This document shows, in pieces, positions 50,724-60,116 of a DNA stretch of 64,000 bases (positions are counted from its first letter, which is position 1; every line of letters starts with the position of its first letter). This stretch comes from Actinomycetes bacterium (GTDB lineage Bacteria > Actinomycetota > Acidimicrobiia > Acidimicrobiales > RAAP-2). The stretch spans positions 1 through 64,000 of the forward strand of contig JAJYWG010000254.1 of assembly GCA_021791615.1 (NCBI GenBank), given 5' to 3'. The position numbers were made by a program, and so were the translations under genes. Below the pieces are notes generated by a model. The model was not told the DNA's origin. It did not search any database and saw only the letters and a list, made by a program, of their open reading frames with translations.

Positions 50724-51658
50724 TCAGTTCACCAGCAGCTCAGGGTGGCGGGCCGCCACCATGGACCGCAAGCCCTCACGCCAGTCCACCGCCGTCTCGC
50801 CCGCGAGCTGGTGCATGCGGGTCAGGTCCAGATCTCCGCTGTCGATGGTCTCCGACGTACGTTGGAAAGTGGCCGGTAGCCCGGTCAGCTCCGAGAGGTA
50901 CCCGCACCACTCCCCGATGCTCACCGCGTCGTCGCCGCCCCAGTTGACCACGGTGGCGGGCACGGACGCCCCGCCGAGCAGACCGGGAAGGGTGCCCACG
51001 ATGTCGTCGTGGTGCAGTGGGCGGTACACGCTGGGCTGGTCCACGTGCACCGGAATGGGCGATCCGTTGATCATCATCTCGAGGTGGATGGCCGGCCAGC
51101 CGCCCCGGTCCCCGTAGGGGACGGACAGCCTGGCGATGGTGGTGGCACCCCGAATCGAACCGCTCCCCACCGGGCGGCGGTCTCGGCAGCGATCTTGGAG
51201 ATGCTGTAGGTCCGAAGGAACGGCCACACGCCGTGATTGTCGCCGAGCGGAGCTGTCTCCCCCAATCGGCGGTGCCCTGCGGGACGGTACACCGCCGCCG
51301 ACGAGCAGTGGAGGAACGCCCGGGCCTGGCGGTGGTGCTCCATCAACCAGGCCACGCCACCAGCATTGGCCATGAGGTCCACACCCCAGTCACCGGTCTT
51401 CGCCACGGCGAAGTTCAGCACCACGTCCGCATCGGCCGGGAGGGCGGAAACGTCCCCTGATGCCAGGTCGACCGGGACGCAGCGCACGCCCGCGGCCTCG
51501 AGGCGCCCGCGGGCGGCGGCGTCGGAAAACCGAGCCGCCCCGTACACCTCGTTGCCTCCGGCCAGCGCCATCGCCACCGGCTCGGCCACCTGACCGGTGA
51601 CGCCGGTGATCACGATCTTGGAGTTTCGAAGCAGTTGGTCGGTGGACGGGGTCGGCAC
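50724..51658 (-). pseudogene. NAD-dependent epimerase/dehydratase with a one-base frameshift
   Basis: The frame from GTG at 51658 gives KIVITGVTGQVAEPVAMAL and the Rossmann part of an extended SDR, with SAAVYRP and the YSISKIAAE active-site Tyr/Lys. The reading frame then shifts near 51148-51151, where RFG is followed by VPPPSPG in one frame but GATTIARLSVPYGDRGGWP in the next. Adding one base to the GGGG run (CCCC on the plus strand) joins them into about 311 residues; the total span of 935 bp is one base short of a multiple of three. It is either a recent pseudogene or a sequencing error. Adjacent to the GTG-started amidohydrolase promoter on the other strand. Confidence 0.75.
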
Positions 51659-51831
51659 GTTGCGGACCTTACCGAATACCGGAGGCCGGCACGCCCACCT
51701 TGTCCCGACGCTCCACGGCTCGTCCTCAGCTCGAACGGGCACACCGGTGCGGGCAAGCGGGTGCGGGTGCGGGCAAGCCGACGAGCGGCTGCGGGCGTGC
51801 GCGGGGCAGCGCCATCGGGAATACTCGGAGG

Positions 51832-53067
51832 GTGGCACCCAGCGCACGGTCCCGAGCCGGCTCCAATCTCCTCCTGCCGGACCCCGCGCCCCGTGAGGTG
51901 CGCTACACGGTGATCTCGGTCGACGATCACCTCGTCGAGCCCCCCGACATGTTCGTGGGCCGCCTCCCCCATGATCTCGCCGATCAGGCACCCAAGATCG
52001 TCGAGACCCGCAATGGCCATCAGGTCTGGGAGTTCGACGGAAAGCGCTTCACCCAGGTCGGGGTGAACGCCGTCGCGGGACGTCGCCCCGAGCACGTGAC
52101 GCTGGAGCCGACGCGCTTCGAGGACATGCGACCAGGATGCTGGGACATCGACGCGCGGATCGCCGACATGAACCTCAACGGGGTTTGGGCTTCGCTGAAC
52201 TTCCCCTCGCAGATCACCGGGTTCTGCGGCCGGGTCTATTCCGAGGCGAGCGATCCGGTCCTCGGCCTCGCGGTGACCCGGGCGTTCAACGACTGGCTCT
52301 ACGAGACATGGTGGCAGCCGTACCCCGAGCGGATCATCCCTTGCGGCATCACCTTCCTCACCGATCCCGAGGCCGGGGCCGCCGAGATCCGGCGCAATGC
52401 CGAGCGGGGTTTTCGCTCGGTGACCCTCCCCGAGCGCCCGCACCGGATAGGGCTCCCGAGCATCTTCTCCGGGTACTGGGACCCCTACGTCGCGGCGTGC
52501 CAGGAGACGACAACGGTGATCTCGCTCCACGTCGGGTCGTCGGGCATGCCCGACATGCCCGCAGACGGTCCGCTCGTCCAGCTCGGCGCCACCCTCTTCG
52601 GCCAGATGTCGCTGACCGCCTGTGCCGAGTGGCTCTGGTCCGGGCTCGCGGTGCGCTTCCCCGAGATCCGGATCGCCATGAGCGAAGGCGGGATCGGTTG
52701 GGTCGCGATGCTCCTCGATCGCCTGGAGAACATCGTGGACCGATCGGGGTATGGCCGCGACTTCGGGACGCAGGCCCAAAGCGGCGTGCCAACGGGGGAC
52801 GGGCTCCGGCCGGCCGAAGTCCTGCGCCGGAACTTCTGGTTCTGTACCTTGGACGACCCGTCCACCATCGACACGATCCACGCGATCGGCGCCGATCACG
52901 TGATGGTGGAGGTGGACTACCCTCACGGGGATTCGACGTGGCCTGACACCCAGGAGGTGATCGAACGATGCTGGAGCCATCTCGCAGTCGAGGACTTGCG
53001 CCGGCTCACCCACGACAACGCCGCGCGCCTCTACCGCTGGCCGCTGCCGGAGGTGTGCCTCCCATGA
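51832..53067 (+). CDS. Amidohydrolase-2 family protein (paralogue of 40215)
   Basis: Protein of 411 residues; GTG at 51832 with AATACT six bases upstream, so a leaderless start. It shares SVDDHLVEPPDMF, the HVGSSGMPDMP segment, SEGGIGWVAML and DYPHGDSTWP with the gene at 40215, so the two are paralogues of the same metal-dependent branch. It ends 13 bp before a carbonic anhydrase gene, which suggests that its reaction may release or use CO2, for example as a decarboxylase; this is inference. The N-terminal 20 residues are poorly conserved. Confidence 0.85.
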   Translation: MAPSARSRAGSNLLLPDPAPREVRYTVISVDDHLVEPPDMFVGRLPHDLADQAPKIVETRNGHQVWEFDGKRFTQVGVNAVAGRRPEHVTLEPTRFEDMRPGCWDIDARIADMNLNGVWASLNFPSQITGFCGRVYSEASDPVLGLAVTRAFNDWLYETWWQPYPERIIPCGITFLTDPEAGAAEIRRNAERGFRSVTLPERPHRIGLPSIFSGYWDPYVAACQETTTVISLHVGSSGMPDMPADGPLVQLGATLFGQMSLTACAEWLWSGLAVRFPEIRIAMSEGGIGWVAMLLDRLENIVDRSGYGRDFGTQAQSGVPTGDGLRPAEVLRRNFWFCTLDDPSTIDTIHAIGADHVMVEVDYPHGDSTWPDTQEVIERCWSHLAVEDLRRLTHDNAARLYRWPLPEVCLP

Positions 53068-53080
53068 CCGAGGTTCGTCG

Positions 53081-53590
53081 GTGAGCGGCGTCACCGAGAA
53101 GCTGGTCGACGCGGCCCGGCGCTACGCCCAGGCGCACCGTGGCGAGCCGAACGACGGGGCTCGGCCCCGGCTCGCTGTGGCCGTGGTCGCGTGCATGGAC
53201 AGCCGCATCGACCTCTTCGGGCTCCTGGGCCTCCAGATCGGTGATGCCCACGTCATGCGCAACGCCGGTGGCGTGGTCACTGACGACGTGATCCGCTCGC
53301 TGGTGCTGTCCCAGCGGGTGCTGGGCACGATCGAGGTCGTCCTCGTCCACCACACCGACTGCGGCATGCAGAAGGTGAGCGACGACGCGTTCAAAGCTGA
53401 CCTGGAAGCCGAGACCGGCCAGCGGCCGGCGTGGGCACTCGAGTCGTTCACCGATCCGGTGGCCGATGTCCGCCAGTCGATGGCGCGGATCCGTACGAAC
53501 CCCTTCGTACCTCATCGTGACCAGGTGCGCGGCTTCGTCTACGACGTGGACACCCGCGCACTGCTCGAAGTGGACGCCGAGTCCTCCTGA
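53081..53590 (+). CDS. Beta-class carbonic anhydrase
   Basis: Protein of 169 residues from GTG at 53081 with CGAGG seven bases upstream. Zinc-site landmarks are ACMDSRID near 36-44 and VHHTDCGM near 89-96, giving the Cys/His/Cys set of beta carbonic anhydrases with the Asp-Arg dyad in MDSR. Length fits short bacterial beta-CAs. It interconverts CO2 and bicarbonate in the cytoplasm. It follows the amidohydrolase by 13 bp and is convergent with the thiolase at 53626. Coupling to a decarboxylase is a plausible reason for the neighbourhood. Confidence 0.9.
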   Translation: MSGVTEKLVDAARRYAQAHRGEPNDGARPRLAVAVVACMDSRIDLFGLLGLQIGDAHVMRNAGGVVTDDVIRSLVLSQRVLGTIEVVLVHHTDCGMQKVSDDAFKADLEAETGQRPAWALESFTDPVADVRQSMARIRTNPFVPHRDQVRGFVYDVDTRALLEVDAESS

Positions 53591-53625
53591 CACTCCGGCG
53601 CGGCCGGCCCGGCGGCCGACCGTCC

Positions 53626-54819
53626 TCAGTCGAGACGCTCGATCACCGTGGCGTTCGCCTGGCCGCCTCCCTCGCACATGGTCTGGAAGCCGTAGCGGCC
53701 GCCGGTGGCTTCCAGCTCGTTCAGCAACGTGGCGGCCATGCGGACGCCGGTGGCGCCCAGCGGATGGCCGATGGCCACCGCTCCGCCGTGGGGGTTGAGC
53801 TTGCTCGGGTCAGCTGAGAACGCCCGTTGCCACATGAGCGCGATCACGGCGAAGGCCTCGTTGCACTCCATGGCGTCAAAGTCGTCGATCTTCATCCCTG
53901 ATCGTTCGAGCAGCCGATGGGTGACCGGCACCGGTGCCGACAGAACGATCGCGGCATCCTCGGCGCCGACGGCGAAGTGTGCGAACCTCGCCCTGATCGG
54001 CAACCCGAGACGTTCGGCTACCGAACGCTCGGCGATGAGCATGGCCGACGCGCCATCGGTGGTCTGCGAGGAGTTCCCCGCCGTGATGTCCGGGGCCGTG
54101 TCGGGCTCCCAGCTCTGCGCCGGGGCCAGCGCTGCCAGCTTCTCCATGGAGCCGCCCCGGCGGATCCCCTCGTCGGATTGGAGCATCTCGCCGGTGTACG
54201 ACCCGTCCTCGGCTTTGATCGGCACGGGGATGGCCTCTTTGGCAAAGTGCCCCGAGTCCCACGCCTCGGCGGCCCGGCGGTGGCTCTCCAAGGAGAACGC
54301 GTCCATGTCCTCCCTCGTGATCCCCCAGCGCTCGGCCAGGACCTGGGCCACCCTGAACTGTGCCCACAGCCGGCCGTCGATGTGCTCCAAGAACGATGGT
54401 GGGAACGGCCCGGTGCCGCCGCGCGCATTGGAAGCCAGGGGGACGCGGCTCATCGCTTCGACGCCGCACGCCACCACCAGGTCGTAGTGCCCGGCAACCA
54501 CGCCGGCCGCGCCGAAGTGCATGGCTTGCTGGGACGAACCGCACTGACGGTCCACCGTGGTGGCCGGTACGTGCTGGGGCAGCCCGGCCGCCACCCAGCC
54601 ATTGCGAGCCACGTTGGTGCTCTGCTCTCCGACCTGGCTGACGCAGCCCCCGATCACGTCGTCGACGCGGTCGGCGTCGACCCCGGTGCGATCCACCAGC
54701 GTGCGCAACGCCAGTGCCAGGAGGTCGACCGGATGCCAGTTGGCCAATGCCCCACCGCTCTTTCCGAACGTGGTCCTCAGGACGTCGACAATCACCGCTT
54801 CGCGCGTTCCACTGCTCAT
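53626..54819 (-). CDS. Acetyl-CoA C-acyltransferase (classical thiolase)
   Basis: Thiolase of 397 residues, ATG at 54819, with GAAGGGAG upstream. The catalytic set is intact: Cys93 in VDRQCGSSQQAMHFGA, NPHGGAVAIGHPLGATG with His352, and the second Cys382 in TMCEGGGQANAT. It should cleave 3-ketoacyl-CoA to acetyl-CoA and a shortened acyl-CoA. It is the only classical thiolase among five thiolase-fold proteins here. It follows the LivF gene by 65 bp and is last in the CoA-transferase/transporter operon, so it acts on the imported substrate's later oxidation. Confidence 0.93.
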   Translation of the reverse strand: MSSGTREAVIVDVLRTTFGKSGGALANWHPVDLLALALRTLVDRTGVDADRVDDVIGGCVSQVGEQSTNVARNGWVAAGLPQHVPATTVDRQCGSSQQAMHFGAAGVVAGHYDLVVACGVEAMSRVPLASNARGGTGPFPPSFLEHIDGRLWAQFRVAQVLAERWGITREDMDAFSLESHRRAAEAWDSGHFAKEAIPVPIKAEDGSYTGEMLQSDEGIRRGGSMEKLAALAPAQSWEPDTAPDITAGNSSQTTDGASAMLIAERSVAERLGLPIRARFAHFAVGAEDAAIVLSAPVPVTHRLLERSGMKIDDFDAMECNEAFAVIALMWQRAFSADPSKLNPHGGAVAIGHPLGATGVRMAATLLNELEATGGRYGFQTMCEGGGQANATVIERLD

Positions 54820-54884
54820 CTTGCTCCCTTCACTCCGTCGCCGTCCTTCGTCCGGCGAGCGCGCCGGAGGTGCCGGCGCTCTCC

Positions 54885-55631
54885 TCAGCCCGCGTGGACC
54901 GATCCCTGCTCGCCGCGCATCGCGAGCACCCGCTCTACCGCGGCAAGCGCATTCTGCGCCAGTCCCACGAACGCCACGGACCCGTGCTCGAGCACGACGG
55001 CACCATGCGCCAAGTCAAGCGCTCGGTCCACCTGCTGCTCGACGACCAGGATCGCGGTCCCCGCTGCGTTGATGGACCGCAGACCGTCGTAGACGGCATC
55101 GACTACCACCGGTGCGAGCCCCAGCGACAGCTCGTCGGCCACCAGCACCCGAGGAGGGACCACGAGCACCTTCGCCAGCGAGAGGAGGCGCTGCTGGCCG
55201 CCCGAGAGAGTGCCCCCCCGCTGCTTGCGCCGCTCTCCCAAGATGGGGAACGCCTGGTAAGCCCGCTCGAGCGCGCTGGCAACCTGGCGCCGGCCGGCCC
55301 GCTGGCGGAAGGCCACGACGAGGTTCTCCTCCACCGAAAGGCTGGCGAAGATGCCGCGGCCTTCGGGGACGTGGGCCATGCCGGCCCGGGCCACCCGGTG
55401 CGCCGGCCATCCCGTCACGTCCTCGTCGCCGAGCCGGATCGTCCCCGACGTCGACGGGAGGAGACCCGACACCACCCGCGCCACCGTCGACTTGCCGGCG
55501 CCGTTCGAACCGAGGAGCGCGACCACCGAGCCGACCGGCACGCGGAACGAGACGTCGAAGAGCGCCCGGTAGGGGCCGTAGGCGGCGCTGACCCCGTCCA
55601 CTTCGAGCGCGGGAGCGCCAGGCCCACTCAT
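54885..55631 (-). CDS. livF: Liv-type ABC transporter ATP-binding protein (LivF-like)
   Basis: ATPase of 248 residues with Walker A GSNGAGKST (41-49), signature TLSGGQQRLLSLA, Walker B RVLVADELSLGLAP and HVPEGRGIFASLSVEENL, the LivF hallmark. It energises uptake with LivG for the fused permease. The ATG overlaps the LivG stop by four bases. In catabolic actinobacteria Liv-type importers often take up aromatic or branched acids instead of amino acids; the surrounding oxidation genes support this. Confidence 0.93.
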   Translation of the reverse strand: MSGPGAPALEVDGVSAAYGPYRALFDVSFRVPVGSVVALLGSNGAGKSTVARVVSGLLPSTSGTIRLGDEDVTGWPAHRVARAGMAHVPEGRGIFASLSVEENLVVAFRQRAGRRQVASALERAYQAFPILGERRKQRGGTLSGGQQRLLSLAKVLVVPPRVLVADELSLGLAPVVVDAVYDGLRSINAAGTAILVVEQQVDRALDLAHGAVVLEHGSVAFVGLAQNALAAVERVLAMRGEQGSVHAG

Positions 55632-56494
55632 CCGGCCCGCCCCAAGTAGGCATGGCGGACGTGGGGATCCGACATCACCTGGTCGAACGTGCCCTCGGCG
55701 ATGACTTGCCCGAGGTCCATCACGATGGTCCGGTCGACCACCTCGTTCACCATGGCCAAGTCGTGCTCGACCAGGAGCACTGCCATCCCTCGCTCGGCCT
55801 GGAGCATGCGCAGCACACCGGCGAGGTCACTGGTCTCGTGCTCGTCCAATCCCGACGAAGGCTCGTCGGCCATGAGGAGTCTGGGCTCACCGACCAGGGC
55901 CCGTCCCAGCTCCACGAGCCGGCACATGCCCAGCCCCAACGCCGAGACCGGGGTGTCCGCCACGGCGGTCAGACCAACCGTCTCGAGCACCATCTCCACT
56001 TTGGTCCGCTCCTCGACGCTCGGCGAGCCGAGGTTGCACAGGTCGCGCCACAGCCTCCCGTCTCCCTTGCGAGCCCGCTCGGCCACGAGGACATGCTCGC
56101 GGACCGTCATGTCGGAGAACACTTCGACACGCTGGTAGGTCCGGCCGATCCCGAGGCGGGCCCGGCGGTAAGTGGGCAAGCGTCCGAGGTCGGTCCCGAC
56201 GAACTCGATCGAACCCTCCTCGGGACGGAGCTGCCCGCAGACGCAGTTGAACAAGGTGGTCTTGCCGGCGCCGTTCGGGCCGACAAGCCCCACGGACTCG
56301 CAGGGGTCGACGGCGAACGTGACATTGCGCACAGCTTGGACGCCGCCGAAGTACTTGGAGACGCCTCTGACGACGAGCAGCGGTCCGGGATCGCCCAAGA
56401 GCTGGCCCGGCTGCGTCCTGCGGCCGAACAACGGGCCGAGCGTGGGGGGGGCCGTGGTCTGGGGGACCGACCAGGAAGCAGGCGGGTCAACCAT
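55628..56494 (-). CDS. livG: Liv-type ABC transporter ATP-binding protein (LivG-like)
   Basis: ATPase of 288 residues; the ATG at 56494 overlaps the upstream permease stop by eight bases. Walker A is GPNGAGKTT (72-80); the signature LSxGx is degenerate (SALGLGMCRLVELGRAL); Walker B is RLLMADEPSSGLDEHE and the switch is VEHDLAMV. The first 38 residues are non-conserved and Gly/Pro-rich, longer than usual. GIGRTYQRVEVFSDMTVREHV is the LivG-specific block. It pairs with LivF. The unusual signature could affect ATP hydrolysis or just reflect divergence. Confidence 0.9.
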   Translation of the reverse strand: MVDPPASWSVPQTTAPPTLGPLFGRRTQPGQLLGDPGPLLVVRGVSKYFGGVQAVRNVTFAVDPCESVGLVGPNGAGKTTLFNCVCGQLRPEEGSIEFVGTDLGRLPTYRRARLGIGRTYQRVEVFSDMTVREHVLVAERARKGDGRLWRDLCNLGSPSVEERTKVEMVLETVGLTAVADTPVSALGLGMCRLVELGRALVGEPRLLMADEPSSGLDEHETSDLAGVLRMLQAERGMAVLLVEHDLAMVNEVVDRTIVMDLGQVIAEGTFDQVMSDPHVRHAYLGRAG

Positions 56495-58589
56495 GGTACG
56501 GCAGCTCGAACCGGTTCTCGGCTCCCGCGCCGGGCGCTGCCGGGGCGACCACACCGGGGGCCACGCCCGGCAGGGTCGCCGCGGTCGGCGGGGCCGGCGG
56601 GGTCGGCACACCACCTCCGCTGCCGGCTGACGGGTTCCCCAGATCGTCCTTCGTGAACAGCAGCCGGTCGAACCGGCCGGTCCAGCGGCGCCGCTGGAAT
56701 TCGAGGACCCCTTCGGGGTGAGAGGCGTAGGTGAGCGCTCCGAACGCGAAGAAGACGAACACCAGACTGTTCCCGCCAAACCTCCCGGGAAGGTACGTCA
56801 CGATCTGCTCGAACAGCGTGAGCCCGATGCCGGCCTGGATGGCGCCTTCCACGGTGCTCACCCCGGTGGTCACCACCACCACCACGAACACGAGCGAGAA
56901 CTGGTACCCGAAGACGTTGGGTGTCACGTGGGTCTGCTGGATGGAGTAAAGGGTCCCGCCGATCCCGGCGACGGCGCCGGAGAGCGCGAAGATCATCACG
57001 CGCTGACGGCTGGGGTTGATGCCGATCCCGCTCGCCGCAGTCTCGCTCCCGCGCAGCGCCGTCAAGTAGCTCCCCACCGTGCCCTTGCGGACTTGGATGA
57101 TGCCGAGCGTGACCACGGTGAGGACGATCATTCCCAGGATGAAAAAGGCTCGTCCATTGGGATTGAAGATGCCGAGGCCGATCCATTTGCTCTGGAGGGC
57201 GATGCCGTTGGTGGTCTCGCTGACCGACGGGCGCGGGAAGACCGCCAGGGTGAAGACCAGCCCCGCGGCCAAGGTCATGAGGGCCAGGCCAAGACCTTTC
57301 AGACGGAGCGAGAGCAGGGCGAGCAGCACTGCCACCACCGCGGCGGCGGCGGCACCGACGATGCCACCCACCAGGAGGTTGAGACCCAAGTGGAGCGCCA
57401 GTTGACCGGCCGTGAACGCCCCGACCCCGGCCAGGGTCGCCTGGGCGAGGGAGAGCTGGCCACCCATGCCGGTGATGAGGGTGATGGACAGGAAGATCAC
57501 CGAGAAAGCAATGCCCTGGTTGAAGACGTTCTCCCAGGTACGCGGCACCCAGCTGAGCATCGAGATGACGAACACCGCCAAAAGGGCCCACCAGCCGGTC
57601 TTGATGATCCGGTCCATGGTCGGCGACCGCAGCGTCGACGATATCGGCGGCGTCGGCGGGTCGACTGACGCCAGCGGGTCACGGGCATGCTCGATTGTCC
57701 GCATCCCGGGCATGAGCAAGAGCGCGGCCACCAGCACGATCATCGGCAGGACCGGCAGCACGGCGTCGTAGAGAAAGCCTCCGGTGGGCAGGTACCCCTG
57801 GGCGATGAGCTCCACGATCCCGAGGACCACGGCGACCCCCGCTGCGATCGGCATCGACCGCAACACGCCCCATGCGGCCGCAGCGATCGCCGTCACCATG
57901 AGGGTGATGTAGTTCTGCGACTGCAGCACGGCGAACTGGGGGGCCAGGAGTACCCCGGCCAACCCGGCGAACAGACCAGCGATCATCCACGCGCTCCCCA
58001 CGACCTTCGTGGCGTTCACCCCGTCGAGCTGGACCAGCCGACGGCTCTCCACCGCGGCGCGCATCTTGAGACCGAGGCTGGTGAAGCGGATGAGGATCAC
58101 GAGGGCCACCAAGGCAACCACCGTCACCACGACCGTGCTCAGGAAGATGCCGTCGATCGGCACCTGCTCGAGACCGAAGAGGTGGAAGTACACGACGTTC
58201 GGGCTGAACAGGATGCTCGGCGCGTCCGTGAGGTTCTGGCTGCCGAACGCCACTGTGAGCAGGCTCGGGATCCCGACCAGGAGACTGATCCCGGTGACCA
58301 CTTTCGCCATGACCTGGGTGTTGGGGATCCTCCTGAACAAGAAGTAGTCGAGCAGCCAACCGAGCAGCGGAGCGATGACGACCACCGAGACGATGAACGC
58401 GGCCCACGTCGGCAAGTCCCCGTTCTGGGTGAAGTACATGAAGAGGTACGCGGAGACGTACGCCTGGGCGGCGAAGGCGAAGTTGAACACCCCCGTCGCC
58501 TGGTAGGTGAGGACGAGGCCGACGGCGAACAGCGCGTACGTGCAGCCGTAGGGGATCCCGGGAACTGCGTACCCCAGAAAGTTGGCCAC
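56487..58589 (-). CDS. Fused Liv-type permease (LivH-LivM)
   Basis: Membrane protein of 700 residues that fuses both permeases of a Liv importer: residues about 1-300 carry the LivH-like part (GVFNFAFAAQAYVSAYL, SLGLKMRAAVESRRLVQLDGVN) and residues about 325-640 the LivM-like part (ITGMGGQLSLAQATLAGVGAF, ALRGSETAASGIGINP). Each part has 7-9 hydrophobic segments. The last 50 residues are Pro/Ala/Gly-rich. GTG at 58589 has AGGGGAC upstream. Most bacteria encode the two as separate genes. It uses LivF/LivG and the binding protein at 58648. Confidence 0.9.
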   Translation of the reverse strand: MANFLGYAVPGIPYGCTYALFAVGLVLTYQATGVFNFAFAAQAYVSAYLFMYFTQNGDLPTWAAFIVSVVVIAPLLGWLLDYFLFRRIPNTQVMAKVVTGISLLVGIPSLLTVAFGSQNLTDAPSILFSPNVVYFHLFGLEQVPIDGIFLSTVVVTVVALVALVILIRFTSLGLKMRAAVESRRLVQLDGVNATKVVGSAWMIAGLFAGLAGVLLAPQFAVLQSQNYITLMVTAIAAAAWGVLRSMPIAAGVAVVLGIVELIAQGYLPTGGFLYDAVLPVLPMIVLVAALLLMPGMRTIEHARDPLASVDPPTPPISSTLRSPTMDRIIKTGWWALLAVFVISMLSWVPRTWENVFNQGIAFSVIFLSITLITGMGGQLSLAQATLAGVGAFTAGQLALHLGLNLLVGGIVGAAAAAVVAVLLALLSLRLKGLGLALMTLAAGLVFTLAVFPRPSVSETTNGIALQSKWIGLGIFNPNGRAFFILGMIVLTVVTLGIIQVRKGTVGSYLTALRGSETAASGIGINPSRQRVMIFALSGAVAGIGGTLYSIQQTHVTPNVFGYQFSLVFVVVVVTTGVSTVEGAIQAGIGLTLFEQIVTYLPGRFGGNSLVFVFFAFGALTYASHPEGVLEFQRRRWTGRFDRLLFTKDDLGNPSAGSGGGVPTPPAPPTAATLPGVAPGVVAPAAPGAGAENRFELPYHG

Positions 58590-58647
58590 GTCCCCTACTC
58601 TCCTCCGGGCCGCGTCTCGGACCTACTGCCCGGCCGCGAGCGCTTCA

Positions 58648-59931
58648 TCAGACGCCCGGGGTCCCCGCCTTCGGCGCCACGGTCACCGGCTTCAGTGTGC
58701 CCCCGAAGCAGACGAACACCTGATGGCCCTGGGCAAAGCGAGTCACGAAGGACTTGCCCTCCACCTGGATGAACACACTGCAGTAGGGGGGCTTGGCTGT
58801 CGTATGCCCCGTCGTCCAGTCGACCGGTGCGATGAGCCCATTGGCCGTGAAGTCGGTCATCTTGTTCGTCGCGTCGATGAGCGCCTGTTGGGTGAGATTG
58901 CTCCCGACGGCTTTCACACCGTCGACGAAGAGCACGGCCGCCTGCCATCCCAACATGGCGGTCTGGTCATAGACGTACTGAGGCTCGTACTTCTCCATCG
59001 AAGTGAGGTACTGCGCCAGCCCCGGGTAGTACTTCGTCGGCGCGCCGAAGGGCACGTGTGTCTCGATGAAGTAGACGTTCTTCATGAGTGTCGTGTACTT
59101 GTCCAGCACCGACTGTGTGTTGCCGTTGAGCCAGAGCTGCTGGGTCTTCATCCCGTACTGCTGGATCGCCCGGGCCATGGTGATATTGCCTGTCACTGTC
59201 ATGCAGCTCACGATCAAGTTCACGCCGACCTGCTGCATCCTCTGGACGTCGGAGGCCGACGTCGTACCCGGGTACTCCACGTTCAAGTCTGTGTACGCGA
59301 CGTCGTCCCCGTCACGGCGCAAGATGCTGGCGGCCGCCTTGCAGGCCGGACCCGAGCCGGCAACGTTGTACGCGAGCAGTCCCACCTTGGTGGCGCCGGT
59401 CTGCTTGGCCAGGTAGGCAGCGTAGGTCCCGAGGGATGTGTAGTAGAGGACCGAGCCCCCGGAGGCGAAGAGGTTGGGGTGCTTTGTCCATGTCCCGGTC
59501 ACATTGAACCCGTAGGTGGGGGTGTCGGTCTGTACGTAGTATGTCGGCTTGAAGAAAGCAGTGGCGATGCCGACGGCAGCGAACGCGTGGTCCTGGTTGA
59601 TGAGCGTCTCGGTGAGAGAGCCGAAGTCCGTCGGGTTCCCTCCTGTGTTCAAGCTGTAGGCCATGTTGATCTTGCGGCCGTCCACGCCGCCTTGGGCGTT
59701 CACGGTGTCGAAGTAGGCCTCCACACCCGGCACCATGGCCTCGAAGTTGGCGGCGATCGGCCCGCTGAGGGTGGAGACCGCACCGACGTTGATCGCCGTC
59801 GCGGTCACTCCGGGCACCGAACTGGCCGAACTGGCCGAACTGGTCGAGCTTGTGCTGCAGGCCGCCGCGACGACGGCCATCGAGATGGCCAGTGCGACGG
59901 GGAGTGCTCCTCGCCTGATGATGGACTTCAT
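58648..59931 (-). CDS. Periplasmic-binding-type lipoprotein (LivK-like, Peripla_BP)
   Basis: Substrate-binding lipoprotein of 427 residues; ATG at 59931. The lipobox is VVAAACSTS with Cys25, after a basic start MKSIIRRG. A Ser/Thr/Gly linker follows, then a type-1 periplasmic fold (INVGAVSTLSGPIAANFEAM, AFAAVGIATAFF, LIVSCMTVTGNITMARAIQQYG). The first segment is the usual start of LivK-like proteins. Ligand is unknown but a branched or aromatic acid is likely from the context. It is second in the operon after the CoA-transferase and has operator site 7 upstream. Confidence 0.9.
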   Translation of the reverse strand: MKSIIRRGALPVALAISMAVVAAACSTSSTSSASSASSVPGVTATAINVGAVSTLSGPIAANFEAMVPGVEAYFDTVNAQGGVDGRKINMAYSLNTGGNPTDFGSLTETLINQDHAFAAVGIATAFFKPTYYVQTDTPTYGFNVTGTWTKHPNLFASGGSVLYYTSLGTYAAYLAKQTGATKVGLLAYNVAGSGPACKAAASILRRDGDDVAYTDLNVEYPGTTSASDVQRMQQVGVNLIVSCMTVTGNITMARAIQQYGMKTQQLWLNGNTQSVLDKYTTLMKNVYFIETHVPFGAPTKYYPGLAQYLTSMEKYEPQYVYDQTAMLGWQAAVLFVDGVKAVGSNLTQQALIDATNKMTDFTANGLIAPVDWTTGHTTAKPPYCSVFIQVEGKSFVTRFAQGHQVFVCFGGTLKPVTVAPKAGTPGV

Positions 59932-60006
59932 GCCGCCCCCTTCATGTCCGGCGGGTCCGCACCTGGCCGACCTCGCGCTCACGTCTCTCGAAAACCCGCA
60001 GTTCTG

Positions 60007-60020
60007 TGACATCCACGTCA
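60007..60020. promoter_or_regulatory. Operator-like dyad TGACA-TCCA-CGTCA (site 7, one mismatch)
   Basis: 5-4-5 dyad with one mismatch, 76 bp upstream of the binding-protein start at 59931 and 97 bp downstream of the CoA-transferase stop. It would let the transporter part of the operon be controlled separately. Confidence 0.55.
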
Positions 60021-60036
60021 GTGAACGCGGTCACTG
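60019..60036. promoter_or_regulatory. Second inverted repeat CAGTGA-ACGCGG-TCACTG
   Basis: Perfect 6-6-6 inverted repeat that overlaps site 7 by two bases. It may be a hairpin leader element or a second operator for another regulator. Confidence 0.4.
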
Positions 60037-60116
60037 TAGCCTCTCACCCCCCGACCCGCATACCACTCCGGCAGGATTGTGCTTCCCCTGCTCCAGGCGG
60101 CATGGCATCCGACGGC

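Noticed and set aside
53591..53625. A GC-rich hairpin between carbonic anhydrase and thiolase genes as a terminator
   Set aside because: Only a five-base stem (GGCCG/CGGCC) is present and no T-run follows.
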